DNA from: JBGSUZ01 sp963677505
GTDB taxonomy: Bacteria > Bacillota > Clostridia > Peptostreptococcales > Acidaminobacteraceae
Assembly: GCA_963677505.2 (NCBI GenBank)
Contig: CAXXWB010000052.1
Location: 1-52,879, forward strand
Direction: 5' to 3'
Length of the DNA stretch: 52,879 nucleotides
Shown: positions 44,966 to 52,879 of the stretch, piece after piece
Position numbering within the stretch: position 1 is the first letter of the stretch
Layout: the number at the start of each line of letters is the position of its first letter
Notes under the pieces: generated by a model
What the model was told of the DNA's origin: nothing
What the model saw: the letters and a program-made list of their open reading frames with translations, nothing else
Databases searched by the model: none
Made by a program: the position numbers and the translations under genes

Positions 44966-46297
44966 ATGGATTTATTTGATTATATGAGAAAATCGAGAGA
45001 AACTTCTACAGCACCACTGGCTGAACGGATGAAACCAAAATCTCTCGAACACTTTTTTGGACAAGAACACATTATGGGAGAAGGCAAACTTTTAAGACGT
45101 TTGATTCAATCAGACCAATTGACTTCTATTATATTATATGGCCCTCCAGGGTGTGGGAAAACAAGTCTTGCCAAAGTGGTTGCTGAAACCACAGGTTCTG
45201 CTTTTGAGTCGGTTAATGCAGTTACCTCTGGGGTTAAAGAACTAAGAGAAGTAGTTGCCAGAGCAGAAGAACGCCTTGGCTTTAGCGGACAAAAAACAAT
45301 TTTATTTATAGACGAAATTCATCGGTTTAACAAAGCGCAACAAGATGCACTCCTTCCTTTTGTAGAAAAGGGAACCGTTGTATTGATAGGGGCAACCACA
45401 GAAAATCCTTATTATGAGGTCAACGGCGCACTTATTAGCCGTTCCACCATGTTTAGGCTCAATCCATTAGATGAAGAGCATGTGATTCAAATCATAAACC
45501 ACGCCATTTTAGACCCGAATGGTCTTGGCGCACTGAGTCTCTCTGTGGATGATGAGACTTTAAAAGTTTTGGTTCGGTTAACTGCAGGGGATGCAAGACG
45601 GGCTCTCAATGCCATTGAATTAGCAAGCCTGACAACGCCGCCATCTTCCAATGGGGTCATTGAACTAACTTTGGAAGTGTTAAGATCTTGTTTTCAGGAC
45701 AGGGGCTTTAGCTACGACAAATCGGGCGACAGCCATTACGACGTTATTTCTGCTTTCATTAAATCCATGAGAGGTTCAGACCCCGACGCTGTACTTCACT
45801 ATTTGGCGAGAATGATTACAGGTGGGGAAGACCCCATCTTTATTGCTAGAAGAATTGTCATATGCGCATCAGAAGATGTGGGCAATGCGGATCCACAAGC
45901 ACTAATTCTTGCCACTAGCGCTTTAAAAGCAGTAGAAACCATTGGCATGCCAGAAGGTCGAATACCTTTGGCCCAAGCAGCTGTTTATGTTGCCTGTGCC
46001 CCAAAATCCAATGCAGCCTACCTAGGCATTGATGAAGCATTAGAAGATATCAAACAGGGAAACTTTAGTCCTGTGCCTATTTATTTAAGAGACGGTACAG
46101 CTCTAGGGATGGAAAAGAAGAGAACGGGAAATTTTGAAACGGAAGTTTATCAGTACCCGCATAATTTTGAAGGACATTTTATTGAACAGACCTATTTACC
46201 AAAAGCACTGGAAGGCAAACGCTATTATGAACCAACGGACCTTGGTCATGAAGCTAAGATTCAAAATTACTTAGCCAAAACCAGTCGAAGGGGATAA
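44966..46297 (+). CDS. rarA: Replication-associated recombination protein A (RarA/MgsA)
   Basis: A 443-residue AAA+ ATPase related to clamp loaders, acting at stalled replication forks. It begins MDLFDYMRK and has the region RMKPKSLEHFFGQEHIMGEGKLLRR. Walker A is GPPGCGKTS near 58, Walker B is LFIDEIHRFNKAQQDALLP near 110, sensor 1 is GATTENP, and the C-terminal tetramerisation part includes GGEDPIFIARRIVICASEDVG. ATG 44966 is preferred over a GTG at 44957. It is convergent with the DJ-1 gene, and a shared hairpin lies between them. Confidence 0.92.
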   Translation: MDLFDYMRKSRETSTAPLAERMKPKSLEHFFGQEHIMGEGKLLRRLIQSDQLTSIILYGPPGCGKTSLAKVVAETTGSAFESVNAVTSGVKELREVVARAEERLGFSGQKTILFIDEIHRFNKAQQDALLPFVEKGTVVLIGATTENPYYEVNGALISRSTMFRLNPLDEEHVIQIINHAILDPNGLGALSLSVDDETLKVLVRLTAGDARRALNAIELASLTTPPSSNGVIELTLEVLRSCFQDRGFSYDKSGDSHYDVISAFIKSMRGSDPDAVLHYLARMITGGEDPIFIARRIVICASEDVGNADPQALILATSALKAVETIGMPEGRIPLAQAAVYVACAPKSNAAYLGIDEALEDIKQGNFSPVPIYLRDGTALGMEKKRTGNFETEVYQYPHNFEGHFIEQTYLPKALEGKRYYEPTDLGHEAKIQNYLAKTSRRG

Positions 46298-46322
46298 TTT
46301 TTAAATTTTATAAGACATTATT

Positions 46323-46369
46323 AAAGGGACTTTATCGAGGCTTAGGTTGGCCTGATGAAGTCCCTTTGA
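46323..46369. terminator. Bidirectional terminator between convergent genes
   Basis: AAAGGGACTT pairs with AAGTCCCTTT, extended inside by ATC-AGGC/GCCT-GAT pairing. It lies between rarA on the plus strand and the DJ-1 gene on the minus strand; the T tracts are moderate. Confidence 0.7.
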
Positions 46370-46383
46370 TTTTGAAACAAAGT

Positions 46384-46923
46384 TTAATATAAAATTGCTC
46401 TTTTTATATTCATTGAATCTTCTTTGGATTTCAAGTGCTTAATAAGCTTTAGTGAAAATTCTACTGCAGTACCAGCAGCTTTAGAGGTAATAATGTGTCC
46501 ATCTCTCACAGCAGGTTCTTCTGCAATGATGGCACCTTTTAGTTTAGATTCAAATCCTGGGTAACAAACGGCTTTTCGACCTTCTAAGAAACCGAGGTCA
46601 CCGAAAATAGTCGGCGCAGCACAAATGGCGGCAATCATTTTTTCTTCACTGTTAGCACGAATCAGCAAATCCATAAGAGGTTTACTCTTAGCTAGATTTG
46701 TAGTGCCAGGCATACCACCTGGTAGAATAAGCGCTTGGCATTGGTCATAGTCAACATCTTCCATAACAAGGTCAGCAACCAACTGGATTTTATGAGCACC
46801 CATCACCAAGCGATCCGCTTTAGTGGATACGGTTTTAATGTCTAGCTCTGCACGGCGAAGCAAATCAACAACCGTCAGTGCTTCAATTTCTTCAAATCCA
46901 TCTGCAAGAAATAAATAAATCAT
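46384..46923 (-). CDS. DJ-1/PfpI family protein
   Basis: A 179-residue DJ-1/ThiJ/PfpI-superfamily protein. The nucleophile elbow is AAICAAPTIFGDLGFLEGRKAVCYPG with Cys near residue 101, and a conserved acidic residue sits in FLADGFEEIEAL near 13. The EDGH-like segment AVRDGHIITSKAAGTAVEFSLKLI is also typical. Relatives act as protein or nucleotide deglycases/glyoxalases or stress chaperones; the activity here is open. It is the only clear minus-strand gene in the window, with AGGAGG upstream of its ATG and T-rich/A-rich promoter-like sequence before it. Confidence 0.88.
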   Translation of the reverse strand: MIYLFLADGFEEIEALTVVDLLRRAELDIKTVSTKADRLVMGAHKIQLVADLVMEDVDYDQCQALILPGGMPGTTNLAKSKPLMDLLIRANSEEKMIAAICAAPTIFGDLGFLEGRKAVCYPGFESKLKGAIIAEEPAVRDGHIITSKAAGTAVEFSLKLIKHLKSKEDSMNIKRAILY

Positions 46924-47060
46924 GTAGGCCTCCTCGTTTTGAAAGCAATTATTTGGATATAATTTAATTATAACAAATTCTTGTACTAATAAATACCATC
47001 ATTCTCCAAGTTTTAATCTATTAAATCAATATGTTTTTTTACAATATTCAAATAAAGTTC

Positions 47061-47089
47061 TTGTAATGAACGGCATAATGTTATAAAAT
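47061..47089 (+). promoter_or_regulatory. Sigma-A promoter for the DEAD-box helicase gene
   Basis: TTGTAA at 47061-47066 and TAAAAT at 47084-47089 are spaced 17 bases. The start near 47096 would give a leader of about 89 bases. Confidence 0.5.
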
Positions 47090-47117
47090 ATAATTTGGTT
47101 ATTAAATTCCGTCACAT

Positions 47118-47138
47118 AATCGGACATGGTGTTCGATT
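47118..47138 (+). other. Hairpin in the helicase 5' leader
   Basis: AATCGGACA and TGTTCGATT form a 9-bp stem (one G-U) with a TGG loop, followed by TTTTCC. It may stabilise the leader or act in cold- or self-regulation of the helicase. No known riboswitch class was recognised. Confidence 0.45.
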
Positions 47139-47184
47139 TTCCATACAGTTTTACAGTGAGTAAAGATAAGGAAGGTATATATTT

Positions 47185-49146
47185 ATGGAAAATGAATTAA
47201 AAGAAATGCAAGTCGTTAAGTTTAAAGAATTAAAAATCTCTAACCAAATATTGAGCGCAATCGAAGACATGGGATTTGAAGAAGCTACGCCAATACAAGC
47301 TCAATCAATCCCATTAATTTTGCAAGGCTTTGATGTTATCGGACAAGCACAAACAGGTACAGGTAAAACAGCGTCATTTGGTATTCCAATGCTTGAAAAA
47401 ATTCAACTTAAAAATAGAAAAACACAAGCTTTGATTCTTTGCCCAACCCGTGAGTTAGCTATTCAGGTTTCAGAAGAAATCTCAAAATTAGCTAAGTATA
47501 TGAAGGGTGTTAAAGCTGTTCCTATATATGGCGGTGCGCCAATCGACAGACAAATCCGTGCCCTTAGAATGGGTGCACAAATCGTAATCGGTACACCAGG
47601 TAGAGTTATTGACCACATTAGAAGAAAGACACTTGATCTTTCTGGTATAGAAACTGTTATTTTAGATGAAGCAGATGAAATGCTTAACATGGGCTTTAGA
47701 GAAGACATTGAAACGATTCTTCAAAGCGTTACGTTAGATCATCAAACCATATTGTTCTCAGCGACAATGCCAAGAGAAATCATGGATATTGTTAATCAAT
47801 ATCAAAAAGACCCAAAACTTGTTAAAGTAGTACATAAGGAATTAACAGCGACAAATGTTGATCAATACTACATTGAAGCTCACGACAGAGACCGTGTAGA
47901 AGTATCTACAAGACTCTTCGACTTGTACCAACCAAAACTTTCTTTGATTTTCTGTAATACAAAAAAGAAAGTAGACGAAGTGGTTGCTCAGCTTCAAACA
48001 AGAGGCTACAGCTGTGAAAGACTTCATGGTGACATGAAACAACAACAAAGAAACTTGGTTATGGATCGTTTCAGAACGGGCAACATTGAGATTCTTGTAG
48101 CGACAGACGTTGCGGCAAGAGGACTTGATGTTAATAACGTAGAAATGGTTATCAACCTTGATATACCACAAGATGAAGAGTACTACGTCCATAGAATCGG
48201 TAGAACGGGCAGAGCGGGCCACTTGGGTAAATCTTTTACTTTGGTAAGCGGTCGTGAGTTCCTTCTTCTTAAAGACGTAATGAAATACTCAAAAAGTAAG
48301 ATCAAACGCCACGAAATTCCTTCAACAACAGATATTGAAGAAATCAAAGTGGGCGACTTGCTTACAGATTTAGAAACAACTATTTCTGAAGGCGGCCTTG
48401 AAAAATACTACGGCATGATTGAAAGTATGTCTGAAAAGAACATTACGTCTATTGAAATTGCTGCGGCAATGCTTAAGAGAGAACTTGAAAAATACAAAGA
48501 TGAGTCTAAGAAAATTTCAGACCTTTACGGTATATACGAAAAGAGTACTGAAGATGGCATGGTAAGATTCTTTGTAAATATTGGTAAGAATGCTAAAGTA
48601 ACAGCTAAAGATATTACAAAGATGATCGAATCAGATACTAACCTTGCTGAAGAATTGATCGGCAAAGTAGATGTTTACGAAACATTCTCATTCTTTGAAG
48701 TACCAGTTGCTTATGCCAACGAAGTTTACGAAATCCTTCGTTACTCACGTGTCAATGGTCATAAAATTAGAATTGACAGAGCTAAGGGCGACAAAAAGCA
48801 AGGCGGCGCTGGCGGCGGTGGATATAAGAAAGATTACAAGTCAGATCGACCACAAGGTAGTAGCAACTACAAAGGTGGCGGTTACAAGAAAGATTCTAAT
48901 TCTAGCAGCACAGGTGGTTATAAGAAGGACTACAGCGGCACTGGCGGCGGCTATAAAAAAGATTATAGTGCTTCTAGCAGCACGACAGGCGGCTATAAAA
49001 AAGACGGCGCTACTGGCAGCACTGGTGGCTATAAAAAAGATAATTTCTATTCAGATAAAAATAAAGACATTCGTAGAAAAGACGATGGTTTTAAAAAAGA
49101 TGGCTTTAAGAAAGATTACAGCCCTAAAAAAACAGATAAAGCTTAA
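47185..49146 (+). CDS. DEAD-box RNA helicase with DbpA-type RNA-binding domain and GYKKD repeats
   Basis: A 653-residue ATP-dependent RNA helicase like DeaD/CshA. The Q motif FKELKISNQILSAIEDMGFEEATPIQAQ, motif I AQTGTGKTASF, motif II VILDEADEM, motif III SAT and motif VI HRIGRTGRAG are intact. Residues about 455-535 resemble the DbpA RNA-binding domain. The last 115 residues are low complexity: six GYKKD units and two GFKKD units separated by Ser/Gly/Thr-rich spacers. Such basic tails help RNA binding and phase separation in other helicases. It is monocistronic, with its own leader and terminator. Confidence 0.92.
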   Translation: MENELKEMQVVKFKELKISNQILSAIEDMGFEEATPIQAQSIPLILQGFDVIGQAQTGTGKTASFGIPMLEKIQLKNRKTQALILCPTRELAIQVSEEISKLAKYMKGVKAVPIYGGAPIDRQIRALRMGAQIVIGTPGRVIDHIRRKTLDLSGIETVILDEADEMLNMGFREDIETILQSVTLDHQTILFSATMPREIMDIVNQYQKDPKLVKVVHKELTATNVDQYYIEAHDRDRVEVSTRLFDLYQPKLSLIFCNTKKKVDEVVAQLQTRGYSCERLHGDMKQQQRNLVMDRFRTGNIEILVATDVAARGLDVNNVEMVINLDIPQDEEYYVHRIGRTGRAGHLGKSFTLVSGREFLLLKDVMKYSKSKIKRHEIPSTTDIEEIKVGDLLTDLETTISEGGLEKYYGMIESMSEKNITSIEIAAAMLKRELEKYKDESKKISDLYGIYEKSTEDGMVRFFVNIGKNAKVTAKDITKMIESDTNLAEELIGKVDVYETFSFFEVPVAYANEVYEILRYSRVNGHKIRIDRAKGDKKQGGAGGGGYKKDYKSDRPQGSSNYKGGGYKKDSNSSSTGGYKKDYSGTGGGYKKDYSASSSTTGGYKKDGATGSTGGYKKDNFYSDKNKDIRRKDDGFKKDGFKKDYSPKKTDKA

Positions 49147-49153
49147 TAAACTT

Positions 49154-49183
49154 AAAAACGCTCACATTGTGGGCGTTTTTTTT
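49154..49183 (+). terminator. Rho-independent terminator after the helicase gene
   Basis: AACGCTCAC pairs with GTGGGCGTT (one G-U) around a short loop and runs into TTTTTTT. Confidence 0.85.
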
Positions 49184-49302
49184 ATATGAAAAGACAATGA
49201 AAAATTATTTGTAACCTTTCCTTAACTTTTGACGATTTTTTGACGTTTGAATGTTATAGTAAAGCCAGCCATCCAAGCTAATTTTTTTAAAGAGGTGAAA
49301 AT

Positions 49303-51348
49303 ATGCTCAACAATCAACAAATTGAACAGGCAATGCGCGTAAAATTGAAAGATATTTTCCCAGTACTGCCTAAATACCCAAGCTTTGCAGAAGGTATTAG
49401 AAGAGCGCCAAAAAGAGAATTCACTTTGAATCAAAACGAAGTGGAACTTGCGCTCAAAAACGCTTTAAGATATGTGCCAGAAGAATGGCATGAGCAATTG
49501 GCAGCAGAATTTTTAGAAGAATTAATGACAAAAGGCAGAATTTACGCTTACAGATTTAGACCACAGGGCAACATCAAAGCTCTTCCAATCGACGCGTACA
49601 AAGGCAAAACAGTAGAAGGAAGAGCATTCCAAGTCATGATTGATAATAATCTTGATTTTGACATTGCACTTTATCCATATGAACTTGTAACATACGGTGA
49701 AAGCGGACAGATTTTCCAAAACTGGATGCAGTATTGGCTCATAAAAGCTTATTTGGAAATCATGACCGAAGATCAAACTTTGGTTATTGACTCTGGTAAT
49801 CCTAGAGGCCTTTTCAAATCATCACCAGAAGCACCAAGATGTATCATTACAAATGGTTTAATGATTGGTATGTTTGACAATCCTAAGGACTTTGGTCGTG
49901 CGGCAGCCCTAGGCGTTGCTAACTACGGTCAAATGACTGCAGGTGGTTGGATGTACATTGGACCACAAGGTATCGTTCACGGTACATACTCAACAATTCT
50001 TAATGCAGGCAGAAGAAAACAAGGCCTTGCTAACGATGCTGACCTTAAAGGTCAACTCTTCATTACCTCTGGTCTTGGCGGTATGAGTGGAGCGCAAGGT
50101 AAAGCAGCAGAAATTGCAAACGGTGTTGCCATTGTCGCTGAAGTGGATGAATCTAGAATCACCACAAGACATTCACAAGGCTGGGTATCATCTGTTGCGA
50201 AAACACCTGCGGAAGCCTTTGACATTGCTGAAAAATATAAAGCACTTGGAGAAGGACACGCCATTGCTTTCCATGGCAACATTGTAGACCTTCTAGAATA
50301 TGCCTTAGAGAACAATAGAAGCATCGACCTACTCTCAGACCAGACTTCTTGTCATGCGGTCTACGAAGGCGGTTACTGTCCATCAGGCATCACTTTTGAG
50401 GAGAGAACCAGACTGCTTGCTGAAGATAAAGAGCAGTTCTGTAAATTAGTCGATGAAACCCTTAGAAAGCACTACAATATCATCAAAGCATTGGTTGCTA
50501 AAGGGGTATACTTCTTCGACTACGGAAATGCATTCATGAAAGCTGTATTCGATGCGGGCGTTACAGAAATTTGTAAAAACGGCGTCAATGAGCTTGATGG
50601 TTTTGTTTTCCCATCTTATGTAGAAGATATTTTAGGTCCACTTCTTTTCGACTATGGTTATGGTCCATTCAGATGGGTTTGCCTCAGTGGTTCAGACGAA
50701 GACCTTCGCAAAACAGACCATGCAGCAATGGCGGCCATTGATCCAAACAGAAGATTCCAAGACATGGACAACTACATTTGGATTCGTGACGCTGAGAAAA
50801 ATAAATTAGTCGTGGGTACAAAAGCTAGAATCCTTTACCAAGATGCCCTTGGCAGAATGAACATCGCCCTCAAATTTAACGAAATGGTTAGAAAAGGTGA
50901 GATTGGTCCTGTTATGCTTGGTAGAGACCATCATGATACAGGTGGTACAGATTCTCCGTTTAGAGAAACTTCTAACATCTATGACGGTTCAAACATCATG
51001 GCAGAAATGGCGACACAATCCTTTGCTGGAGATGCGGCTAGAGGCATGAGCCTTATTGCCCTTCATAACGGCGGTGGTGTTGGCGTTAGTAAATCAATCA
51101 ACGGCGGTTTCGGCTTAGTCCTTGACGGAAGCCTTAGAGTGGACACAATCATTCAACGTGCTATTCCGTGGGATGTAATGAACGGTGTTTCAAGACGTGC
51201 ATGGGCGAGAAATGAAAATTCAATTAGCACATGTGTTGAATACAACAGTATCAGAAACGGACAAGACTTTATCAGTCTTCCATATTTGACAAATGAATCC
51301 CTCGTTTCAGAAGAAGTTAAAAAAGCATGGGATAAATACATGAAATAA
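49303..51348 (+). CDS. hutU: Urocanate hydratase
   Basis: A 681-residue urocanase, which hydrates urocanate to imidazolonepropionate in histidine degradation with NAD+ as an electrophilic cofactor. Characteristic parts are FRPQGNIKALPIDAYKG, MTAGGWMYIGPQGIVHGTYST and LFITSGLGGMSGAQGKAAEIANG near residue 250. DQTSCHAVYEGGYCPSG carries the active-site Cys near 355, and MLGRDHHDTGGTDSPFRETSNI follows later. It is longer than the common 550-residue HutU but of the size seen in several anaerobes. AGAGGTG precedes the ATG, and a terminator follows. No hutH, hutI or glutamate mutase gene is adjacent, so the pathway must be completed elsewhere. Confidence 0.93.
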   Translation: MLNNQQIEQAMRVKLKDIFPVLPKYPSFAEGIRRAPKREFTLNQNEVELALKNALRYVPEEWHEQLAAEFLEELMTKGRIYAYRFRPQGNIKALPIDAYKGKTVEGRAFQVMIDNNLDFDIALYPYELVTYGESGQIFQNWMQYWLIKAYLEIMTEDQTLVIDSGNPRGLFKSSPEAPRCIITNGLMIGMFDNPKDFGRAAALGVANYGQMTAGGWMYIGPQGIVHGTYSTILNAGRRKQGLANDADLKGQLFITSGLGGMSGAQGKAAEIANGVAIVAEVDESRITTRHSQGWVSSVAKTPAEAFDIAEKYKALGEGHAIAFHGNIVDLLEYALENNRSIDLLSDQTSCHAVYEGGYCPSGITFEERTRLLAEDKEQFCKLVDETLRKHYNIIKALVAKGVYFFDYGNAFMKAVFDAGVTEICKNGVNELDGFVFPSYVEDILGPLLFDYGYGPFRWVCLSGSDEDLRKTDHAAMAAIDPNRRFQDMDNYIWIRDAEKNKLVVGTKARILYQDALGRMNIALKFNEMVRKGEIGPVMLGRDHHDTGGTDSPFRETSNIYDGSNIMAEMATQSFAGDAARGMSLIALHNGGGVGVSKSINGGFGLVLDGSLRVDTIIQRAIPWDVMNGVSRRAWARNENSISTCVEYNSIRNGQDFISLPYLTNESLVSEEVKKAWDKYMK

Positions 51349-51360
51349 GCAATTTTATAA

Positions 51361-51396
51361 AAAACCTCGGAGTGAATCATATTCCGAGGTTTTTTG
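51361..51396 (+). terminator. Rho-independent terminator after hutU
   Basis: AAAACCTCGGA and TCCGAGGTTTT pair over 11 bases around an 11-base loop, followed by more T. Confidence 0.88.
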
Positions 51397-51477
51397 CGTA
51401 AAAGTTTCTAATGTCAAGGATTTTAAAGCCTCTGAAAAGTGGTATAATTATAACAGTTATACTTTGGAGGACAATTT

Positions 51478-52879
51478 ATGAATCAAGCAGGAATCAAAGT
51501 GACAGGCTTGCCTGGTATTTTTTTTGATGGACAGAAAGTTCAACTTTCCCTCAAAAAAGCAGAAGCGATTGTTTTCTATCTTTCCATTGAAGGAGAGACC
51601 ACACGTGACAAGCTTAAGAATATCTTTTGGGAAGAGTTAGATGAGGAGTCGGCATCGAAAAATTTAAGAAATGCCTTTTATTTGATTCGTAAGCAGTTAG
51701 GAGAAGATTTTCTGCTAACGCCAAACAACACCTATATTTCCCTTAATCCCGCCGCGTACTTTCAATTCGAGGACAGTTACGAAGACTCAAAAGATTTACT
51801 CTTAGACGATTTAGAACTCCTTAGGGATTATACTTTTAAAGGGGATGAGACTTTTCGTGAGTGGCTGTTATTTAAACGAGAAGACGTTAAAAAAAATCAA
51901 ATTCAGAAACTATACAATAGATGCAATGACTATCAAAATGCAGGGCTGGTAGAAGACGCGGTCAATATGCTAGAACATATTATGCGCATTGACCCTTATT
52001 CAGAAGAAGTAACGCGCCGAATTATGGAACTCTATTTAGGCAGCGGTCAATACAACAAGGCCATTGGAACTTATAATCATTTGGCTGCTAAGCTTAAAGA
52101 AGAACTTGGCGTCGTTCCAGATCAAATGACCACAGAACTTTATGACAGCATTGTCACATTGCGCAATTTTGCAGAGCGTTCTCATAACCTACATAAACAT
52201 GAATATTTTTTTGGCAGATACGATGAAATTGCCTGTATTAAAGATGAACTAGATCGTTTTCTAACAGGTGCTCATTATAAACATGTCCTTGTTGAAGGTG
52301 AAGCGGGTCTTGGAAAGACCAAATTAATTGACAGAGTGGTAGATACTTATAGAAATGTACAAGTTATAAAAGTGAATTGTACCTATATGGAAAACGATCT
52401 ACCCTTTAGACCGTGGCACTTTTTGCTTAGAGAAATCTTCAGAGTACACAAAAGTGCCAGTAAAACCAATAGCCGATTAATTGCAGGCGGTGTTGTAGGA
52501 ACTGATGTGAAGTGGAAAAATGATTTTGACGCTTACAGCATAGAAGGGGAACAAAAAATCAGTTTTAGGGAATTGGTAGAGGACATGGCCAATATTTTAA
52601 AACAAGCAACCGGGGACAGACCCTTGATTGTAGTTTTTGAAGACATCCATTGGGCACAGGGCAACTCTATTCAATTGCTTCTTGAGGTGATTAGGGAACG
52701 TCTAGACCATGTCATGTTTATTTTGTCGGCCCGAGATTTGAGAACGGTTACCCTCAACAAATTTAGTACCCTTGGCACCAACGAAAAATGGCTCTACCGC
52801 ATACAATTAATGCCCTTCTCTTTAGGTGAAACTAAGGCATTTCTAAAAAACGGCTCTAAGAAACAGGTTTCTGAAGAAT
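51478..52879 (+). CDS. BTAD/SARP-type transcriptional regulator with AAA ATPase domain (partial)
   Basis: The reading frame is open from ATG 51478 to the window end, 467 codons so far. Residues 1-95 form an OmpR-like winged helix (KNLRNAFYLIRKQLGED and LTPNNTYISLN). Residues about 100-240 are a helical bacterial transcriptional activation domain (LEHIMRIDPYSEEVTRRIMELYLGSGQYNKAIGTYNHLAAKLKEELGVVP). An ATPase domain of the MalT/AAA_16 type follows, with Walker A GEAGLGKTK near 278 and Walker B LIVVFEDIHWAQGN near 385. TGGAGG precedes the ATG, and a TATAAT lies at 51443-51448. The C-terminus is missing. The target may be a neighbouring catabolic gene such as hutU or one beyond the edge. Confidence 0.85.
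   Translation, partial: MNQAGIKVTGLPGIFFDGQKVQLSLKKAEAIVFYLSIEGETTRDKLKNIFWEELDEESASKNLRNAFYLIRKQLGEDFLLTPNNTYISLNPAAYFQFEDSYEDSKDLLLDDLELLRDYTFKGDETFREWLLFKREDVKKNQIQKLYNRCNDYQNAGLVEDAVNMLEHIMRIDPYSEEVTRRIMELYLGSGQYNKAIGTYNHLAAKLKEELGVVPDQMTTELYDSIVTLRNFAERSHNLHKHEYFFGRYDEIACIKDELDRFLTGAHYKHVLVEGEAGLGKTKLIDRVVDTYRNVQVIKVNCTYMENDLPFRPWHFLLREIFRVHKSASKTNSRLIAGGVVGTDVKWKNDFDAYSIEGEQKISFRELVEDMANILKQATGDRPLIVVFEDIHWAQGNSIQLLLEVIRERLDHVMFILSARDLRTVTLNKFSTLGTNEKWLYRIQLMPFSLGETKAFLKNGSKKQVSEE

Noticed and set aside
48796..49143. Repeated short units resembling a CRISPR or tandem repeat array
   Set aside because: The repeats are in frame, encode GYKKD, vary in spacing and lie inside an intact helicase gene.
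48671..49189. 172-codon ORF in another frame of the helicase tail
   Set aside because: It is a shadow of the GYKKD repeat coding region, rich in Lys, Ala and Ile because of the repeated codons, and has no start site of its own.

Overview
The window is low-GC DNA from an anaerobic, amino-acid-fermenting Firmicute of the class Clostridia. The evidence is purine-rich ribosome binding sites, a SCIFF peptide and its radical SAM maturase, a SpoIID-type protein, T-box and SAM-I leaders, and a complete anaerobic L-ornithine degradation cluster. A genus such as Fusibacter or Acidaminobacter would fit, but the sequence alone does not decide it. No rRNA, tRNA, CRISPR array, transposase or prophage gene was seen.

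Layout. 1-2592: the tail of an unknown gene, a CoA-transferase of the acetyl-CoA hydrolase family and an NfsA-like nitroreductase. 2593-6802: a probable leader-peptide/tandem-terminator attenuator, then a heterodimeric ABC exporter. 6906-11256: xanthine phosphoribosyltransferase, a GlnK/GlnL-like two-component system and an NhaC antiporter. 11316-29375: a long housekeeping block, ruvA-ruvB-spoIID-queA-tgt, scfA-scfB (SCIFF), a gamma-carbonic-anhydrase-like protein, secD-secF, recJ, apt, relA, dtd, a metallo-beta-lactamase-fold hydrolase and hemZ. 29340-33314: a consensus promoter and Asp T-box driving aspS, then an RseC-like protein and glyA. 33334-43225: a sigma-54 activator and the ornithine cluster ord-ortA-ortB-oraS-oraE, a MutL-like protein and ornithine racemase. 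43257-44905: a SAM-I riboswitch, NIL-domain ferredoxin and metF. 44966-52879: rarA, a DJ-1/PfpI protein (the only minus-strand gene), a DEAD-box helicase, urocanate hydratase and a BTAD/SARP-type ATPase regulator cut by the window end.

The ornithine genes form a full oxidative route: racemase makes D-ornithine, OraSE (B12 and PLP) makes 2,4-diaminopentanoate, Ord makes 2-amino-4-oxopentanoate, and OrtAB makes alanine and acetyl-CoA. A textbook -24/-12 promoter precedes ord. The 14-bp palindrome GCAAAATATTTTGC occurs twice about 220-245 bp upstream of the expected start and once inside the activator gene, which suggests a self-contained sigma-54 switch. The twin copies are also the arms of the activator's own terminator.

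Six interruptions in five conserved genes (nhaC, ruvB, spoIID twice, hemZ, glyA) are each explained by one extra base. These are most simply sequencing or assembly errors. They are annotated as single genes with a frameshift.
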